Part shown: one piece after another, positions 15,180 to 24,142 of the stretch
Numbering within the stretch: position 1 is the first letter of the stretch
Layout of the letters: every line of letters starts with the position of its first letter
Source of the DNA: Cecembia lonarensis LW9
GTDB lineage: Bacteria > Bacteroidota > Bacteroidia > Cytophagales > Cyclobacteriaceae
Direction of reading: 5' to 3'
NCBI RefSeq assembly: GCF_000298295.1
Contig: NZ_AMGM01000005.1
Coordinates: 58,973 to 122,972 of the forward strand
DNA length: 64,000 nt
Position numbers and translations under genes: made by a program
Notes under the pieces: generated by a model
Database searches by the model: none
What the model was told of the DNA's origin: nothing
What the model saw: the letters and a program-made list of their open reading frames with translations, nothing else

Positions 15180-16331
15180 TTAAAAAGCCCCCAAACCCAC
15201 TTTATAAATCTTCACAAAATCCTCCTCCTCTTCCAAGTTTACAGGAGCCAAAAACCACAAATACCCCTCTCGATACAGCCACTGCCTATCACTTAACTCC
15301 TGGGGCAGTACAAACTCTTTCAAAAAATTTCCATCCAGGTCCAATACCATCAAGCGGGGCGGGTAGGCTTTCCGAACCCTGGCTTGAAATTCCGGCCAAG
15401 CTAAGTTTTCAAACTTATCACGGTCTGCTTCAGGCACACCGGGAAAAAAGGAAATCAGGATAAACTGCTCCGTAACTTTGATGTTTTCCATAAAGCCTGA
15501 ATACGCATCAGGGTTGATCATCCTAGGATCCGCCTTATTGAAATCCATCCCTTCATTGAAAGTATAATCCGGAATCTCTAATGCCACCCTTCTGATCTGT
15601 TCATAAGGCAGTTTAAGCTCGTGGATATATAAAACAGGCTCCACCCCATGAACCCAGTAAATCCTCTCCTGATCTACGGCCAACTTAGGTGTCATATGGG
15701 AAAGGTCATGTGCTTTCCCATTGCGAAACACACTGTTTTCATCCAGAGGCATAAATTGCTCCACCTGTCTTTCCATTGTATCAAACCAAACCAAGGCCCG
15801 GTAATGTTCATAAAAGTCATTGGAATTATTGGGATAGGCTCCCCTTCCATGTCCTACGGAAAGAATTTTGTCACCAACCCAGAAAAATTCCATATCTGCG
15901 GCCATCCTTCCCGAAAAGGCCGGAAGTTGACTGACTTGATGCCTGCCTCCATGCCCTAGATTACCTTCTAAGTCATAGGAATAAACCCCCTGATTGGAAA
16001 TAATGGTGAAGGTCTTCCCATCCTTTGAAAACTTCCCTGCACCCAAGGGAAATGAGCCATAACTATCGGGCCCGCCTTGTTTGCTGAATTCCTGCTCCAC
16101 TTTGCCTTCATTGTTGGCCAATACAAAAAGGCTTTTCTGCATATTGAACAAAAGCAGTTTGCCGCTGCCAGGATGTACATCCATCAGGTTGAGCAAACCC
16201 AAATAATCCACCTGAATGGAATCTAGCTTTACCAAATTCAAATCTTCGACAGAAAACTCTTGTTTTCGGGCACTTTCCGAACAGGAAATGAAAAAAATGA
16301 ACAGGGCTAAAAGACTACTACTGCTTCTCAT
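15180..16331 (-). CDS. DUF4221-type beta-propeller lipoprotein
   Basis: 383 residues with a lipoprotein signal (LFIFFISC) and then a repeated beta-sheet pattern that suggests a six-bladed propeller: DVHPGSGKLLLFNMQKSLFV, FSKQGGPDSYGSFPLGAGKF, YSYDLEGNLG, KLAVDQERIYWVHGVEP and LMVLDLDGNFLKEFVLPQ. This is the pattern of the Bacteroidota family DUF4221, related to 6-bladed peptide-like proteins. Its role is unknown. It appears monocistronic; its stop lies 56 bases from that of the convergent lipoprotein, in a gap that contains another TGCGGTTTAAAAA repeat. Confidence 0.7.
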   Translation of the reverse strand: MRSSSSLLALFIFFISCSESARKQEFSVEDLNLVKLDSIQVDYLGLLNLMDVHPGSGKLLLFNMQKSLFVLANNEGKVEQEFSKQGGPDSYGSFPLGAGKFSKDGKTFTIISNQGVYSYDLEGNLGHGGRHQVSQLPAFSGRMAADMEFFWVGDKILSVGHGRGAYPNNSNDFYEHYRALVWFDTMERQVEQFMPLDENSVFRNGKAHDLSHMTPKLAVDQERIYWVHGVEPVLYIHELKLPYEQIRRVALEIPDYTFNEGMDFNKADPRMINPDAYSGFMENIKVTEQFILISFFPGVPEADRDKFENLAWPEFQARVRKAYPPRLMVLDLDGNFLKEFVLPQELSDRQWLYREGYLWFLAPVNLEEEEDFVKIYKVGLGAF

Positions 16332-16379
16332 ATTCGGATAGTTTTTTCTAAACTAACTATTCCGTAATTAAAAAGCAAG

Positions 16380-16967
16380 TCAATTAAACTCCCCGTACTC
16401 CATATACTTAGCTGTTTTTTCTCTGGTTTCCACTCCAAAGTACTTTTCGACCACATACAAAGAAAGGTCAATCCCAGCCGCCACACCTGCTGCAGTCATG
16501 AATTTGCCATTGTCCACAAAGCGGGCGGTAGGGTCCGGAATCGCCGTTGGTTCCAAAGACAACACAGACTCAAAAACCTCGTGATGGGTGGTAAATTTCT
16601 GATGGGCCAAATGTCCCAACTTAGCCAAAATACGGGCTCCGCTACATACCGAAAAGACTGTTTTTGCCTTTTGGGCCATCATGGCTATCCAAGCCATCAG
16701 GTCCTTGTCCTGAATGACCGCCTTGCTCCCATCTCCGCCGGGAATTACCAGTATATCCACCGCATCCAACGCTTCTATGCTTATATCCGGCATCACTTTT
16801 AACCCATTCTTGGCACGGATTAATTGATGCTTTTTACCCACAGTAATCACTTCGAGGCTCTGGTAACCGGAGAGTTGGGCGGTAACTGAAAAGACCTCAA
16901 AGGGTCCTGCAAAATCCAGTACCTCCACTTCATCAAAGAGCAATATGGCAACCTTTAACTTAGGCAT
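16380..16967 (-). CDS. DJ-1/PfpI (ThiJ) family protein, AraC-amidotransferase-like clade
   Basis: 195 residues with the class-I glutamine-amidotransferase-like fold. The elbow nucleophile is Cys108 in VFSVCSGARIL; the oxyanion or partner region is LVIPGGDGS; and FDEVEVLDFAGPFEVF at the N-terminus marks the clade that includes isonitrile hydratase and the N-terminal domain of some AraC regulators. His in FTTHHEVFES may complete the site. Family members are hydratases, glyoxalases or stress proteins; which applies here cannot be told. It starts 11 bases after the stop of the upstream pyrophosphohydrolase gene, so the two are probably co-transcribed. Confidence 0.85.
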   Translation of the reverse strand: MPKLKVAILLFDEVEVLDFAGPFEVFSVTAQLSGYQSLEVITVGKKHQLIRAKNGLKVMPDISIEALDAVDILVIPGGDGSKAVIQDKDLMAWIAMMAQKAKTVFSVCSGARILAKLGHLAHQKFTTHHEVFESVLSLEPTAIPDPTARFVDNGKFMTAAGVAAGIDLSLYVVEKYFGVETREKTAKYMEYGEFN

Positions 16968-16978
16968 ACAAGATGTGT

Positions 16979-17446
16979 TTAGGTAGAAAGAATGCCTTTG
17001 AGATCAGCCGGGGAATAGTAAATAGATTTCAGGGTTTTTCTATCACCTGATCGATACACCAGGTAAAGTGCATCCACTTGTTCATAAAAACAATCCACTC
17101 CCTGACTTTGGTAGTGGGTGACGGTGGCCCGGGCTTCCTCTTCGGTCTTACAGGCTTTGCTCATATTAGAACGCTGCACCTCATCAAAAAGGGCTTTGAA
17201 TTTATCAGCCAGTCCAAACTCCAACACTGCCCCTGCCAAAACATACTGAATATCACAAAGTGCATCAGCTATTTCCACGATATCTCCATTTTGGATACCC
17301 TCTTCTAATTCCTTCAGCTCCTCTGCGATAAGGGAAACCCTTAATTCACATCTTTTACTATCCGGAACCTGCGGTTCGGGAAGGATGGGATGTTGAAAAG
17401 TTTTGTGGAATTCAGCCACTGAAGTAAGACTCTTGGGATCTTGCAT
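16979..17446 (-). CDS. MazG-like nucleoside triphosphate pyrophosphohydrolase family protein
   Basis: Predicted all-alpha NTP pyrophosphohydrolase of the type represented by Deinococcus DR2231 or HisE-like proteins: house-cleaning hydrolysis of a nucleotide to NMP and PPi. The ATG at 17446 (MQDPKSLTSVAEFH) is chosen because the 26 residues upstream in the open frame look like untranslated AT-rich DNA. Metal-binding acidic motifs are visible as LIAEELKELEEGI and EIADALCDIQYV, the EExxE...ExxD pair of the superfamily. A short C-terminal beta region follows (DCFYEQVDALYLVYR), typical of the longer members. It lies upstream of the DJ-1 gene with an 11-base gap. Confidence 0.8.
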   Translation of the reverse strand: MQDPKSLTSVAEFHKTFQHPILPEPQVPDSKRCELRVSLIAEELKELEEGIQNGDIVEIADALCDIQYVLAGAVLEFGLADKFKALFDEVQRSNMSKACKTEEEARATVTHYQSQGVDCFYEQVDALYLVYRSGDRKTLKSIYYSPADLKGILST

Positions 17447-17552
17447 GGTATGGAATTGATTTGGTTTAATTGATCCTACAAAGAAAAGGGTTTTCAGGAA
17501 ATCTAAAATAAAAAGAAAAGCCATGAGTGGCGGAATATCTTTGAACCCGAAT

Positions 17553-17730
17553 TATGCATTAGTGTTCGTAGTGAGCGCTCAAAACACAAAATAATCAAAC
17601 ATTTAGCGAATGAAGCATCCCGTAGGTACGATATGGTGAACGAGCTAAATGCAGTGAAACAATTGATTATGGCCGCGGCGGATGTGCTCGTAATAACTTG
17701 TGGGCCGTGGCGTAGAAATTCTAATGCATA
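17553..17730. repeat. Small non-coding element with 10-base terminal inverted repeats
   Basis: TATGCATTAG (17553-17562) and CTAATGCATA (17721-17730) are exact inverted repeats bounding 158 bases that hold GTGAGCGCTC, TAGCGAATGAAGCATCCCGT and GGCCGCGGCGGATGTGCTCG, an unusually GC-rich core for an intergenic region here. There is no open frame. The layout resembles a MITE-like or dispersed intergenic element. A related motif, CCGGATTATGCATTA, occurs at about 40386-40400. Confidence 0.4.
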
Positions 17731-17821
17731 TTTCAGGTTGAAGAAGTAGGAATGGGCGTATAGGTTCCACCGTCAAATTCATGGCATTACTGAAACTTTA
17801 TGGAAATTGAATAATCAGCAT

Positions 17822-17850
17822 GAAAAAAGCCTGGAGAAATTCCCCAGGCC
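17822..17850 (-). terminator. Intrinsic terminator for the DUF4382 gene
   Basis: GCCTGG/CCAGGC arms enclose AGAAATTCC. On the minus strand the stem is followed by a run of six T (GAAAAAAGC on the plus strand). It sits about 30 bases past the gene stop at 17879. Confidence 0.75.
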
Positions 17851-17878
17851 TTTTCAATTAAAAAACATCTAATTAATA

Positions 17879-18778
17879 CTACAATTCAATGTTGACTACA
17901 GTAATTTCTCTGCTAGTTACACTTATATCTTCCTCTATTTTGACCACAGTAGGAATGCCTTCTGCATCCACAGCAACCACTACAAGGTCATAATCACCAG
18001 GTGCCAAGAATGCCAACATATAATTTCCATTATCCTCTGCCCCTGTATTGCTTAGCGAATTTGGAAACCTTACCGCTTCTGCTTCAGGGTCTGCACTTTC
18101 CTCTTCAGTATATGTACCAGCCTCATATGCATAAACTACATAATTGATTTCGGCTTCCCTATTAGTGATATTACCTCTTATTCCCCCTGCCTGATTGTTG
18201 ACAATAACTTTAATCGTGGGCTTTAAGATGAAAATTCCAGAGGCGCCAGCCTCTACTACAGATCTTCTCAAATCAAAATCTGCTGTGATTTCAACAGTAC
18301 CATTTAATGGAACTGTGAATTCACCTATAGCCTTATAGCCGGTTTGGGCACCACTTGGCACAAACAAAGGTTCAATCCTGCCATCTTCAAACTCAATAAA
18401 ACAACCTGGATTTGATGGATTTCTTCCACGTTCAGGTGCATCTAACATAAATCGAAGCCCTGTATAATTGCCGGCACCTGCTGTAAAATCTCCCAGCAAT
18501 TCCGTTCTGCCGTTTTGAAGTTCCAAAAGATTGATGGTCACAGGCCCTTCAAATTCCTCCGCAGTCTGCCAAGGGCCACCATCTTTTTGAAACTCTATTC
18601 CCGTAAAGGTGATGAATACACCAGAAACCCCCTCTTGATCAATGGGTGCATCGGTAATATTTAATTTGATCTGGCCTTCACCAGTAATAGCCTCATCATT
18701 GCTACAAGAAAATAGGCCAAAAGTCAACAGCGCAATAATTGCTACTGATAGTCCGAATAAGCTTTTCATTGTTTTCAT
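17879..18778 (-). CDS. DUF4382 domain lipoprotein
   Basis: About 299 residues from ATG 18778 (MKTMKSLFG); an upstream in-frame ATG at 18814 would precede the signal peptide by 12 residues. A lipobox is present (LTFGLFSC) followed by an acidic linker. The DUF4382 domain covers roughly residues 30-190: GQIKLNITDAPIDQEGVSGV, then VFITFTGIEFQKDGGPW, VTINLLELQNGRTELLGDF, NYTGLRFMLDAP and a TVEITADFDLRRSVV strand. A C-terminal carboxypeptidase-regulatory-like beta domain follows (GGIRGNITNREAEINYVVYA...LAPGDYDLVVVAVDAEGIP). Such proteins are surface or periplasmic lipoproteins of unknown role. Confidence 0.82.
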   Translation of the reverse strand: MKTMKSLFGLSVAIIALLTFGLFSCSNDEAITGEGQIKLNITDAPIDQEGVSGVFITFTGIEFQKDGGPWQTAEEFEGPVTINLLELQNGRTELLGDFTAGAGNYTGLRFMLDAPERGRNPSNPGCFIEFEDGRIEPLFVPSGAQTGYKAIGEFTVPLNGTVEITADFDLRRSVVEAGASGIFILKPTIKVIVNNQAGGIRGNITNREAEINYVVYAYEAGTYTEEESADPEAEAVRFPNSLSNTGAEDNGNYMLAFLAPGDYDLVVVAVDAEGIPTVVKIEEDISVTSREITVVNIEL

Positions 18779-18854
18779 AAATCTTAAAATTTGATTACGC
18801 TTCAAAGTAAACATGGATTTATGAAGAAAAAATGAAGCTTTCTATAGTATAGGC

Positions 18855-18880
18855 AAAAAAAACGGGGAGAGCTCCCCGTT
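18855..18880 (-). terminator. Intrinsic terminator for the superoxide dismutase gene
   Basis: AACGGGGAG and CTCCCCGTT form a perfect nine-base stem with a two-base loop; the minus strand then runs into a tract of T. It begins five bases after the gene stop at 18885. Confidence 0.85.
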
Positions 18881-18884
18881 TGAA

Positions 18885-19670
18885 TTAACCCTTCGTGAGG
18901 GTTTCGTATCTCTTTGCTACTTCCGACCAGTTGACTACATTCCAAAATGCGGAAACATAATCAGGTCTTCTGTTTTGGTAATTGAGGTAATAGGCATGTT
19001 CCCATACATCTATCCCTAAAAGAGGAATACCTTGGAAGTCTGAAATATCCATTAATGGGTTGTCCTGATTGGGTGTGGAGCCTATTTTCAACAAATTGTT
19101 TGCATCCAATACCAGCCAGCCCCAGCCAGAACCGAATCGGCCTTTTGCTGCATCTTCAAACTGCTTTTGGAATTCTTCAAAACTTCCAAATGCACCGTTG
19201 ATGGCTTCAGCCAGGTCGCCCCCAGGCTGCCCGCCTCCATTAGGAGTCATTGTTTTCCAGAATAGCTCATGGTTGTAATGACCTCCTCCATTATTCCTCA
19301 TTTTGGTGGAATATTGAGAGATATTCATCATCACTTCTTCCAAAGGCCTGCTGACATCCACGCCTTCCTCTGCTGCTGCTTCCGCCAGATTTTTGGCATA
19401 AGCGGCCGCATGTTTGGTATAGTGGATTTCCATGGTCATGGCGTCGATATGAGGTTCCAATGCCTCATAGGCATAAGCCAAAGGCGTTTGCTCGAATCCG
19501 GTACTCAGGAGAATTTTCGCTTCCTCTCCGCCTTCACCTGAACTTCCCCCACCACAGGCGGCAAGAAAGGCAGAACCGATTACACTGCTCCCGATTCCCA
19601 ATGCCAGGGTAGCTTTGGAGCTATGACCTAGGAATTTTCTTCTGGAAACATCAAAAGTTGTCTTTTTCAT
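18885..19670 (-). CDS. Exported Fe/Mn superoxide dismutase with Tat-type lipoprotein signal
   Basis: Dismutates superoxide. The 261-residue protein carries the Fe/Mn-SOD fold: N-terminal [21 protein letters not shown] with the first ligand His, HYNHELFW with the second, and [13 protein letters not shown] supplying the last Asp and His. [11 protein letters not shown] and [10 protein letters not shown] are typical. Unlike cytosolic SodB it has a 40-residue extension with twin arginines (DVSRRKFLG), a hydrophobic stretch ([19 protein letters not shown]) and Cys as a lipoprotein anchor, then Gly/Ser/Glu linker. It should therefore be folded with metal in the cytosol, exported by Tat and anchored in the envelope. 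Metal choice cannot be read. A palindrome lies upstream (19754-19776). Confidence 0.93.
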   Translation of the reverse strand: MKKTTFDVSRRKFLGHSSKATLALGIGSSVIGSAFLAACGGGSSGEGGEEAKILLSTGFEQTPLAYAYEALEPHIDAMTMEIHYTKHAAAYAKNLAEAAAEEGVDVSRPLEEVMMNISQYSTKMRNNGGGHYNHELFWKTMTPNGGGQPGGDLAEAINGAFGSFEEFQKQFEDAAKGRFGSGWGWLVLDANNLLKIGSTPNQDNPLMDISDFQGIPLLGIDVWEHAYYLNYQNRRPDYVSAFWNVVNWSEVAKRYETLTKG

Positions 19671-19753
19671 AAGGTTGTTGATTTCCGTTTTATGTTGGTT
19701 GATCCATCACAAGAACCACCAAGATAACCAATTCATACTGATTATAAAACCGA

Positions 19754-19776
19754 AATTCAGACAATAAGTCTGAATT
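19754..19776. promoter_or_regulatory. Palindrome between sod and dapF, possible operator
   Basis: AATTCAGAC and GTCTGAATT form a perfect nine-base inverted repeat with a five-base spacer. It lies 84-106 bases upstream of the sod start on the minus strand and about 90 bases upstream of dapF. It has no T tract, so an operator is more likely than a terminator. The regulator is unknown. Confidence 0.5.
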
Positions 19777-19864
19777 CCTGACAAGATGGTTATGTTTGCA
19801 AAACGATAAAAACTTGGTTTGGTTTTTGAAAAGCAATAAAAGACCTAGATTCTTTTGAGTGAAA

Positions 19865-20644
19865 ATGGAAATAACCTTTTATAAATATCAGGGAACCGGT
19901 AATGATTTTGTCATGATAGATGACAGAACTGAGGTATTCCCAGAAGGCAACCTAGCCCTGGTCCAAAGACTCTGTGACCGTAAATTTGGTATTGGCGCAG
20001 ACGGGCTGATTTTGATCCGAAACAAAGAAGGATATGACTTTGAAATGGTATATTTCAATGCAGACGGTTCCCAAAGTATGTGCGGCAATGGTGCCCGTTG
20101 TGCTGTTGCATTTTCCAAATATTTGGGCATCATCTCAGATCAGACCCATTTCATGGCCATCGATGGCCCCCATGAAGCCAAAGTTTCAGACCAAGAAATT
20201 GAATTGGGCATGAGCCCAGTAACCAGCTTGGCCAATGCCGGTCAGGATTTCTTTGTCGATACAGGTTCTCCCCATCATGTACGCTTTGTGGAGGATGTGG
20301 ACAGCTATGCAGTAGTGCAGGAAGGAGCCAGCATCCGGAATGCTGAAATGTATCAACCCAATGGAACCAATGTCAACTTTGTTACCCCTATCGCTGCAGA
20401 TGAAATCCATGTCAGGACCTATGAGCGGGGCGTGGAAGATGAAACCCTTTCTTGCGGAACAGGTGTGACAGCCTGTGCATTGGTATATGGCTATCAAAAT
20501 GAATTGCACGAGGTCAAAATAAAGACCCCCGGGGGCAACCTCAAAGTCCGTTTTTCCGAAAATGCAGCTGGAAGCTTTCAAAACATACGCTTAATCGGCC
20601 CGGCAGAACAGGTTTATCAAGGAAAAATCAACATAAACCATTGA
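19865..20644 (+). CDS. dapF: Diaminopimelate epimerase
   Basis: Converts LL- to meso-diaminopimelate for lysine and peptidoglycan synthesis. About 259 residues: N-terminal FYKYQGTGNDFVMIDDR, first catalytic Cys in MCGNGARCAVAFSKYLG, substrate loop FVDTGSPHHVRFVEDV, PNGTNVNFV, and second catalytic Cys in LSCGTGVTACALV, followed by KTPGGNLKVRF. Length is normal. The ATG at 19865 is preferred; a GTG two codons upstream (19859) is also possible. It is divergent from the sod gene and is followed after about 110 bases by secA on the same strand. Confidence 0.97.
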   Translation: MEITFYKYQGTGNDFVMIDDRTEVFPEGNLALVQRLCDRKFGIGADGLILIRNKEGYDFEMVYFNADGSQSMCGNGARCAVAFSKYLGIISDQTHFMAIDGPHEAKVSDQEIELGMSPVTSLANAGQDFFVDTGSPHHVRFVEDVDSYAVVQEGASIRNAEMYQPNGTNVNFVTPIAADEIHVRTYERGVEDETLSCGTGVTACALVYGYQNELHEVKIKTPGGNLKVRFSENAAGSFQNIRLIGPAEQVYQGKININH

Positions 20645-20757
20645 TAAGATGAGCATGTTGTTAGAATATTAACAGCCTAGACCCGTCTTATCGCACCATG
20701 AATTACAAAAATTGACAAAAAGGGCGTAATTTTAAGGCCCATTATTGAATCGAAGAT

Positions 20758-23700
20758 ATGTTAGAATTTATCGCCAAAGGACTGGCAAAAGTTTTTGGAA
20801 CAAAATCAGATAGAGATATAAAGGAGTTGGCACCTAAAGTACCACTCATGAATGAGGCCTTCAACAAGCTGAAAGGGCTCAGTGATGACGAACTCCGGGC
20901 CAAAACTGAGGCCATCAAGGCCATCATCAACGCCGACCTCAAATCATTCGACGATAAAATCGTTGAGTTACGTGAACAGATAGAAGCTTTGGCACCGGAT
21001 AAGGTCCATGAAAAGGATGCCCTTTTCAATGAAATAGAAAAAATCGAGGATTCCAGAGATGAAGCACTGGAAGTTGTTCTGGATAAGGTGATGGTGGATG
21101 CCTTCGCCATAGTCAAAGAAACAGCCAGGAGGTTTAAGGAAAACGGAAAACTGGTAGTCCAAGCAAACCTTTGGGACAAAGAACTGGCCGCACAAAAACC
21201 CAATGTGGAAATCCAGGGAGATCAGGCCATTTGGCACAACCGTTGGATGGCAGCAGGCAATGAAGTGGTTTGGGATATGGTGCACTATGATGTGCAGCTG
21301 ATCGGGGGTATGGTACTGCACAAAGGAAAAATTGCTGAGATGGCAACAGGTGAGGGTAAAACCTTGGTTTCTACATTGCCTGCTTTCTTGAATGCCCTTT
21401 CTGGAAGAGGGGTACACCTGGTTACAGTCAATGATTATTTGGCCAAAAGGGACTCCGAATGGAATGCGCCACTTTTTGAATTCCATGGATTGAAAGTGGA
21501 CTGTATAGATAAATATCCGCCCAACTCTGACCAAAGAAGAAAAGCTTACGGTGCTGATATTGTTTATGGTACCAACAACGAATTTGGCTTTGATTACCTC
21601 AGGGACAATATGGCCAGAGATGCCAATGACCTGGTACAGGGCAAGCACCACTTCGCTATGATTGATGAGGTGGATTCCGTATTGATTGATGATGCCAGAA
21701 CACCGTTGATCATTTCAGGTCCTGTACCTAGAGGCGATCAGCACGAATTCATGGATATGAAGCCGAGGGTATCCACCCTGGTCGATGAACAAAGAAAATT
21801 GATCCAAGGCTATTTGGCTAATGCCAAGAAGTTGATTTCAGAAGGCAATGAAAAAGAGGGAGGTTTGGCTTTATTCCGGGCATACAGAGGGATGCCTAAA
21901 TACAAACCTTTGATCAAATACCTTTCTGAACCAGGCATTCGAGTAGTGCTACAAAAAACAGAGAATTATTACCTGCAAGACAACAAAAGGAACATGCATG
22001 AGGCGGACGAGCCTTTGTTGTTTACCATTGAAGAGAAAACCAATGCAGTTGAATTGACTGACAATGGTATTGAAGTGATCACCTCAAAAAATGAGGACCC
22101 TTCATTCTTCATCCTTCCTGATATCGGTATGGCAATCGCTGAAATGGAAAAGGACCCAGATTTGGATGATAAGGAAAAATTGATCCGTAAGGAGGAAATC
22201 ATCAAGGATTACGGCATAAAAGCCCAACGTATCCATACGGTCAATCAGTTGCTCAAGGCGTACTGCATGTTTGAAAAAGACACCGAATACATCATTGTAG
22301 ATGGCAAGGTAAAGATTGTGGATGAGCAGACAGGCCGTGTGATGGAAGGCAGAAGGTATTCCGATGGCTTACACCAGGCCATTGAGGCAAAAGAAAATGT
22401 AAAGGTGGAAGATGCCACCCAAACTTATGCCACCATTACCCTACAGAACTATTTCAGGATGTACCATAAACTGGCCGGTATGACCGGAACAGCAGAGACG
22501 GAAGCGGGAGAGTTTTGGCAGATATATAAATTAGACGTAGTTGTAATTCCAACTAACAAGCCCATAATCAGGGACGACAGAGAAGATAAAGTTTATAAAA
22601 CCGTCAGGGAAAAATTCAATGCAGTAGCTGATGAAATTGTTGAATTGACCAATGCCGGAAGACCGGTACTTGTCGGTACAACATCCGTGGAGATTTCCGA
22701 GGTGCTCAGCAGAATGCTTACCATCAGGAAAATCAAACACCAGGTATTGAATGCCAAGCAGCATGCCAAGGAAGCAGATGTGGTAGCCGAAGCGGGTAAA
22801 CCAGGAACGGTAACCATTGCGACCAACATGGCAGGTCGGGGTACGGACATCAAGTTGACACCTGAATCCAGATCAGCTGGTGGTTTGGCCATTATTGGTA
22901 CCGAACGCCACGAATCCAGAAGGGTAGACAGGCAGCTGAGGGGCCGGTCCGGACGACAGGGTGATGTGGGCTCTTCTCAGTTTTTTGTATCCTTGGAAGA
23001 TAATCTGATGCGCTTGTTTGGTTCTGACAGAATCGCCAAACTGATGGACAGGATGGGACTGGAAGAGGGTGAAGTGATCCAACATTCCATGATTACCAAA
23101 TCCATAGAAAGGGCACAAAGGAAAGTAGAAGAAAACAACTTTGGGGTTAGAAAGCGACTGTTGGAATATGATGATGTCATGAACTCCCAAAGGGAAGTAG
23201 TCTATAAAAGACGGAAAAATGCCCTGAAAGGTGAACGTCTTGAACTGGATATCCTCAATGTGTTGTACGATGTCTGTGAAGGACTTGTAGAAATGGGTAA
23301 ATCCACAGAAGATTTGGACAACTTGAGGATGAATATTTATAGTTCACTGGGTATAGACCATCAGTTTTCAGCTGATGACCTTAAAACCAAAGAGTCCTTT
23401 ACATTGACGCAAGAGCTATTTGATACGGCCTATAAAAGTTATATCAGCAAAAACGAGCGCATTTTAACCAAAGCATTACCGGTATTAAAAGATGTATATG
23501 CTCAACGTGGTGCTACAGTCAAAGAAATTATGGTGCCGATTACGGATGGCATCAAGCAAATCGGTGTGGTGATCAATTTGGAGTCTACCGTTAAGAATGA
23601 GGGAAGGGATTTGATCCGAGCCATTGAAAAAAATGTCACCCTGGCCATCATTGACCAGAATTGGAAGGAACACCTAAGAGATATGGACGACTTGAAACAG

Positions 23701-24141
23701 TCCGTTCAGAACGCAGTATACGAGCAAAAAGATCCTTTGTTGATTTATAAGTTTGAAGCCTTTGAGATGTTCAAGCGTTTTGTGGGAAGACTGAATGAAG
23801 ACATCATTTCATTCCTTTCCAAAGCAGAACTTCCAACTCAGGATCCCAGTCAGGTAAGGGCGGCACAGGCGCCCCGAAGGGATGAGCAAAATATAAAGGC
23901 TTCTAAGGAAGAAGTCAGCAGCTCTTTGAATCCTGGTGCGGGCAGACAGGCCGCAGCAGCTGTCGCCAACAGGACAGCAGCCCCTCAGGTGGTTGCCCCA
24001 AGGAAATCAGAAAAAACCTATGGCAGGAACGACAGGGTATCGGTACAATATGCAGATGGCAAATTGGTCAAAGATGTAAAATACAAGAGTGTGGAACAGG
24101 ATGTGGAAGAAGGCAAGTGTATCATTATCGACCATGCATAA
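20758..24141 (+). CDS. secA: Preprotein translocase ATPase SecA
   Basis: Motor ATPase that drives proteins through SecYEG. 1127 residues, longer than the roughly 900 of E. coli SecA, as is usual in Bacteroidota because of an insertion of acidic and helical sequence around residues 330-450 (for example DMKPRVSTLVDEQRKLIQGY). Walker A is MATGEGKTLV, Walker B region MIDEVDSVLIDDARTPLIIS, the second ATPase half carries GTTSVEISEVLSRML and TNMAGRGTDIKL, and the helical scaffold contains RQLRGRSGRQGDVGSSQFF. The C-terminal Cys/His zinc motif of E. coli SecA is absent; the end is a basic linker and EEGKCIIIDHA. It leads an apparent operon with the next two genes. Confidence 0.98.
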   Translation: MLEFIAKGLAKVFGTKSDRDIKELAPKVPLMNEAFNKLKGLSDDELRAKTEAIKAIINADLKSFDDKIVELREQIEALAPDKVHEKDALFNEIEKIEDSRDEALEVVLDKVMVDAFAIVKETARRFKENGKLVVQANLWDKELAAQKPNVEIQGDQAIWHNRWMAAGNEVVWDMVHYDVQLIGGMVLHKGKIAEMATGEGKTLVSTLPAFLNALSGRGVHLVTVNDYLAKRDSEWNAPLFEFHGLKVDCIDKYPPNSDQRRKAYGADIVYGTNNEFGFDYLRDNMARDANDLVQGKHHFAMIDEVDSVLIDDARTPLIISGPVPRGDQHEFMDMKPRVSTLVDEQRKLIQGYLANAKKLISEGNEKEGGLALFRAYRGMPKYKPLIKYLSEPGIRVVLQKTENYYLQDNKRNMHEADEPLLFTIEEKTNAVELTDNGIEVITSKNEDPSFFILPDIGMAIAEMEKDPDLDDKEKLIRKEEIIKDYGIKAQRIHTVNQLLKAYCMFEKDTEYIIVDGKVKIVDEQTGRVMEGRRYSDGLHQAIEAKENVKVEDATQTYATITLQNYFRMYHKLAGMTGTAETEAGEFWQIYKLDVVVIPTNKPIIRDDREDKVYKTVREKFNAVADEIVELTNAGRPVLVGTTSVEISEVLSRMLTIRKIKHQVLNAKQHAKEADVVAEAGKPGTVTIATNMAGRGTDIKLTPESRSAGGLAIIGTERHESRRVDRQLRGRSGRQGDVGSSQFFVSLEDNLMRLFGSDRIAKLMDRMGLEEGEVIQHSMITKSIERAQRKVEENNFGVRKRLLEYDDVMNSQREVVYKRRKNALKGERLELDILNVLYDVCEGLVEMGKSTEDLDNLRMNIYSSLGIDHQFSADDLKTKESFTLTQELFDTAYKSYISKNERILTKALPVLKDVYAQRGATVKEIMVPITDGIKQIGVVINLESTVKNEGRDLIRAIEKNVTLAIIDQNWKEHLRDMDDLKQSVQNAVYEQKDPLLIYKFEAFEMFKRFVGRLNEDIISFLSKAELPTQDPSQVRAAQAPRRDEQNIKASKEEVSSSLNPGAGRQAAAAVANRTAAPQVVAPRKSEKTYGRNDRVSVQYADGKLVKDVKYKSVEQDVEEGKCIIIDHA

Positions 24142-24142
24142 A

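Noticed and set aside
17553..17730. Small regulatory RNA gene
   Set aside because: No promoter box or terminator bounds it; terminal inverted repeats favour a repeat element instead.
20643..20692. GATAAGA...TCTTATC as a dapF terminator
   Set aside because: The arms are only seven bases with a loop of about 36 bases and no T run follows.
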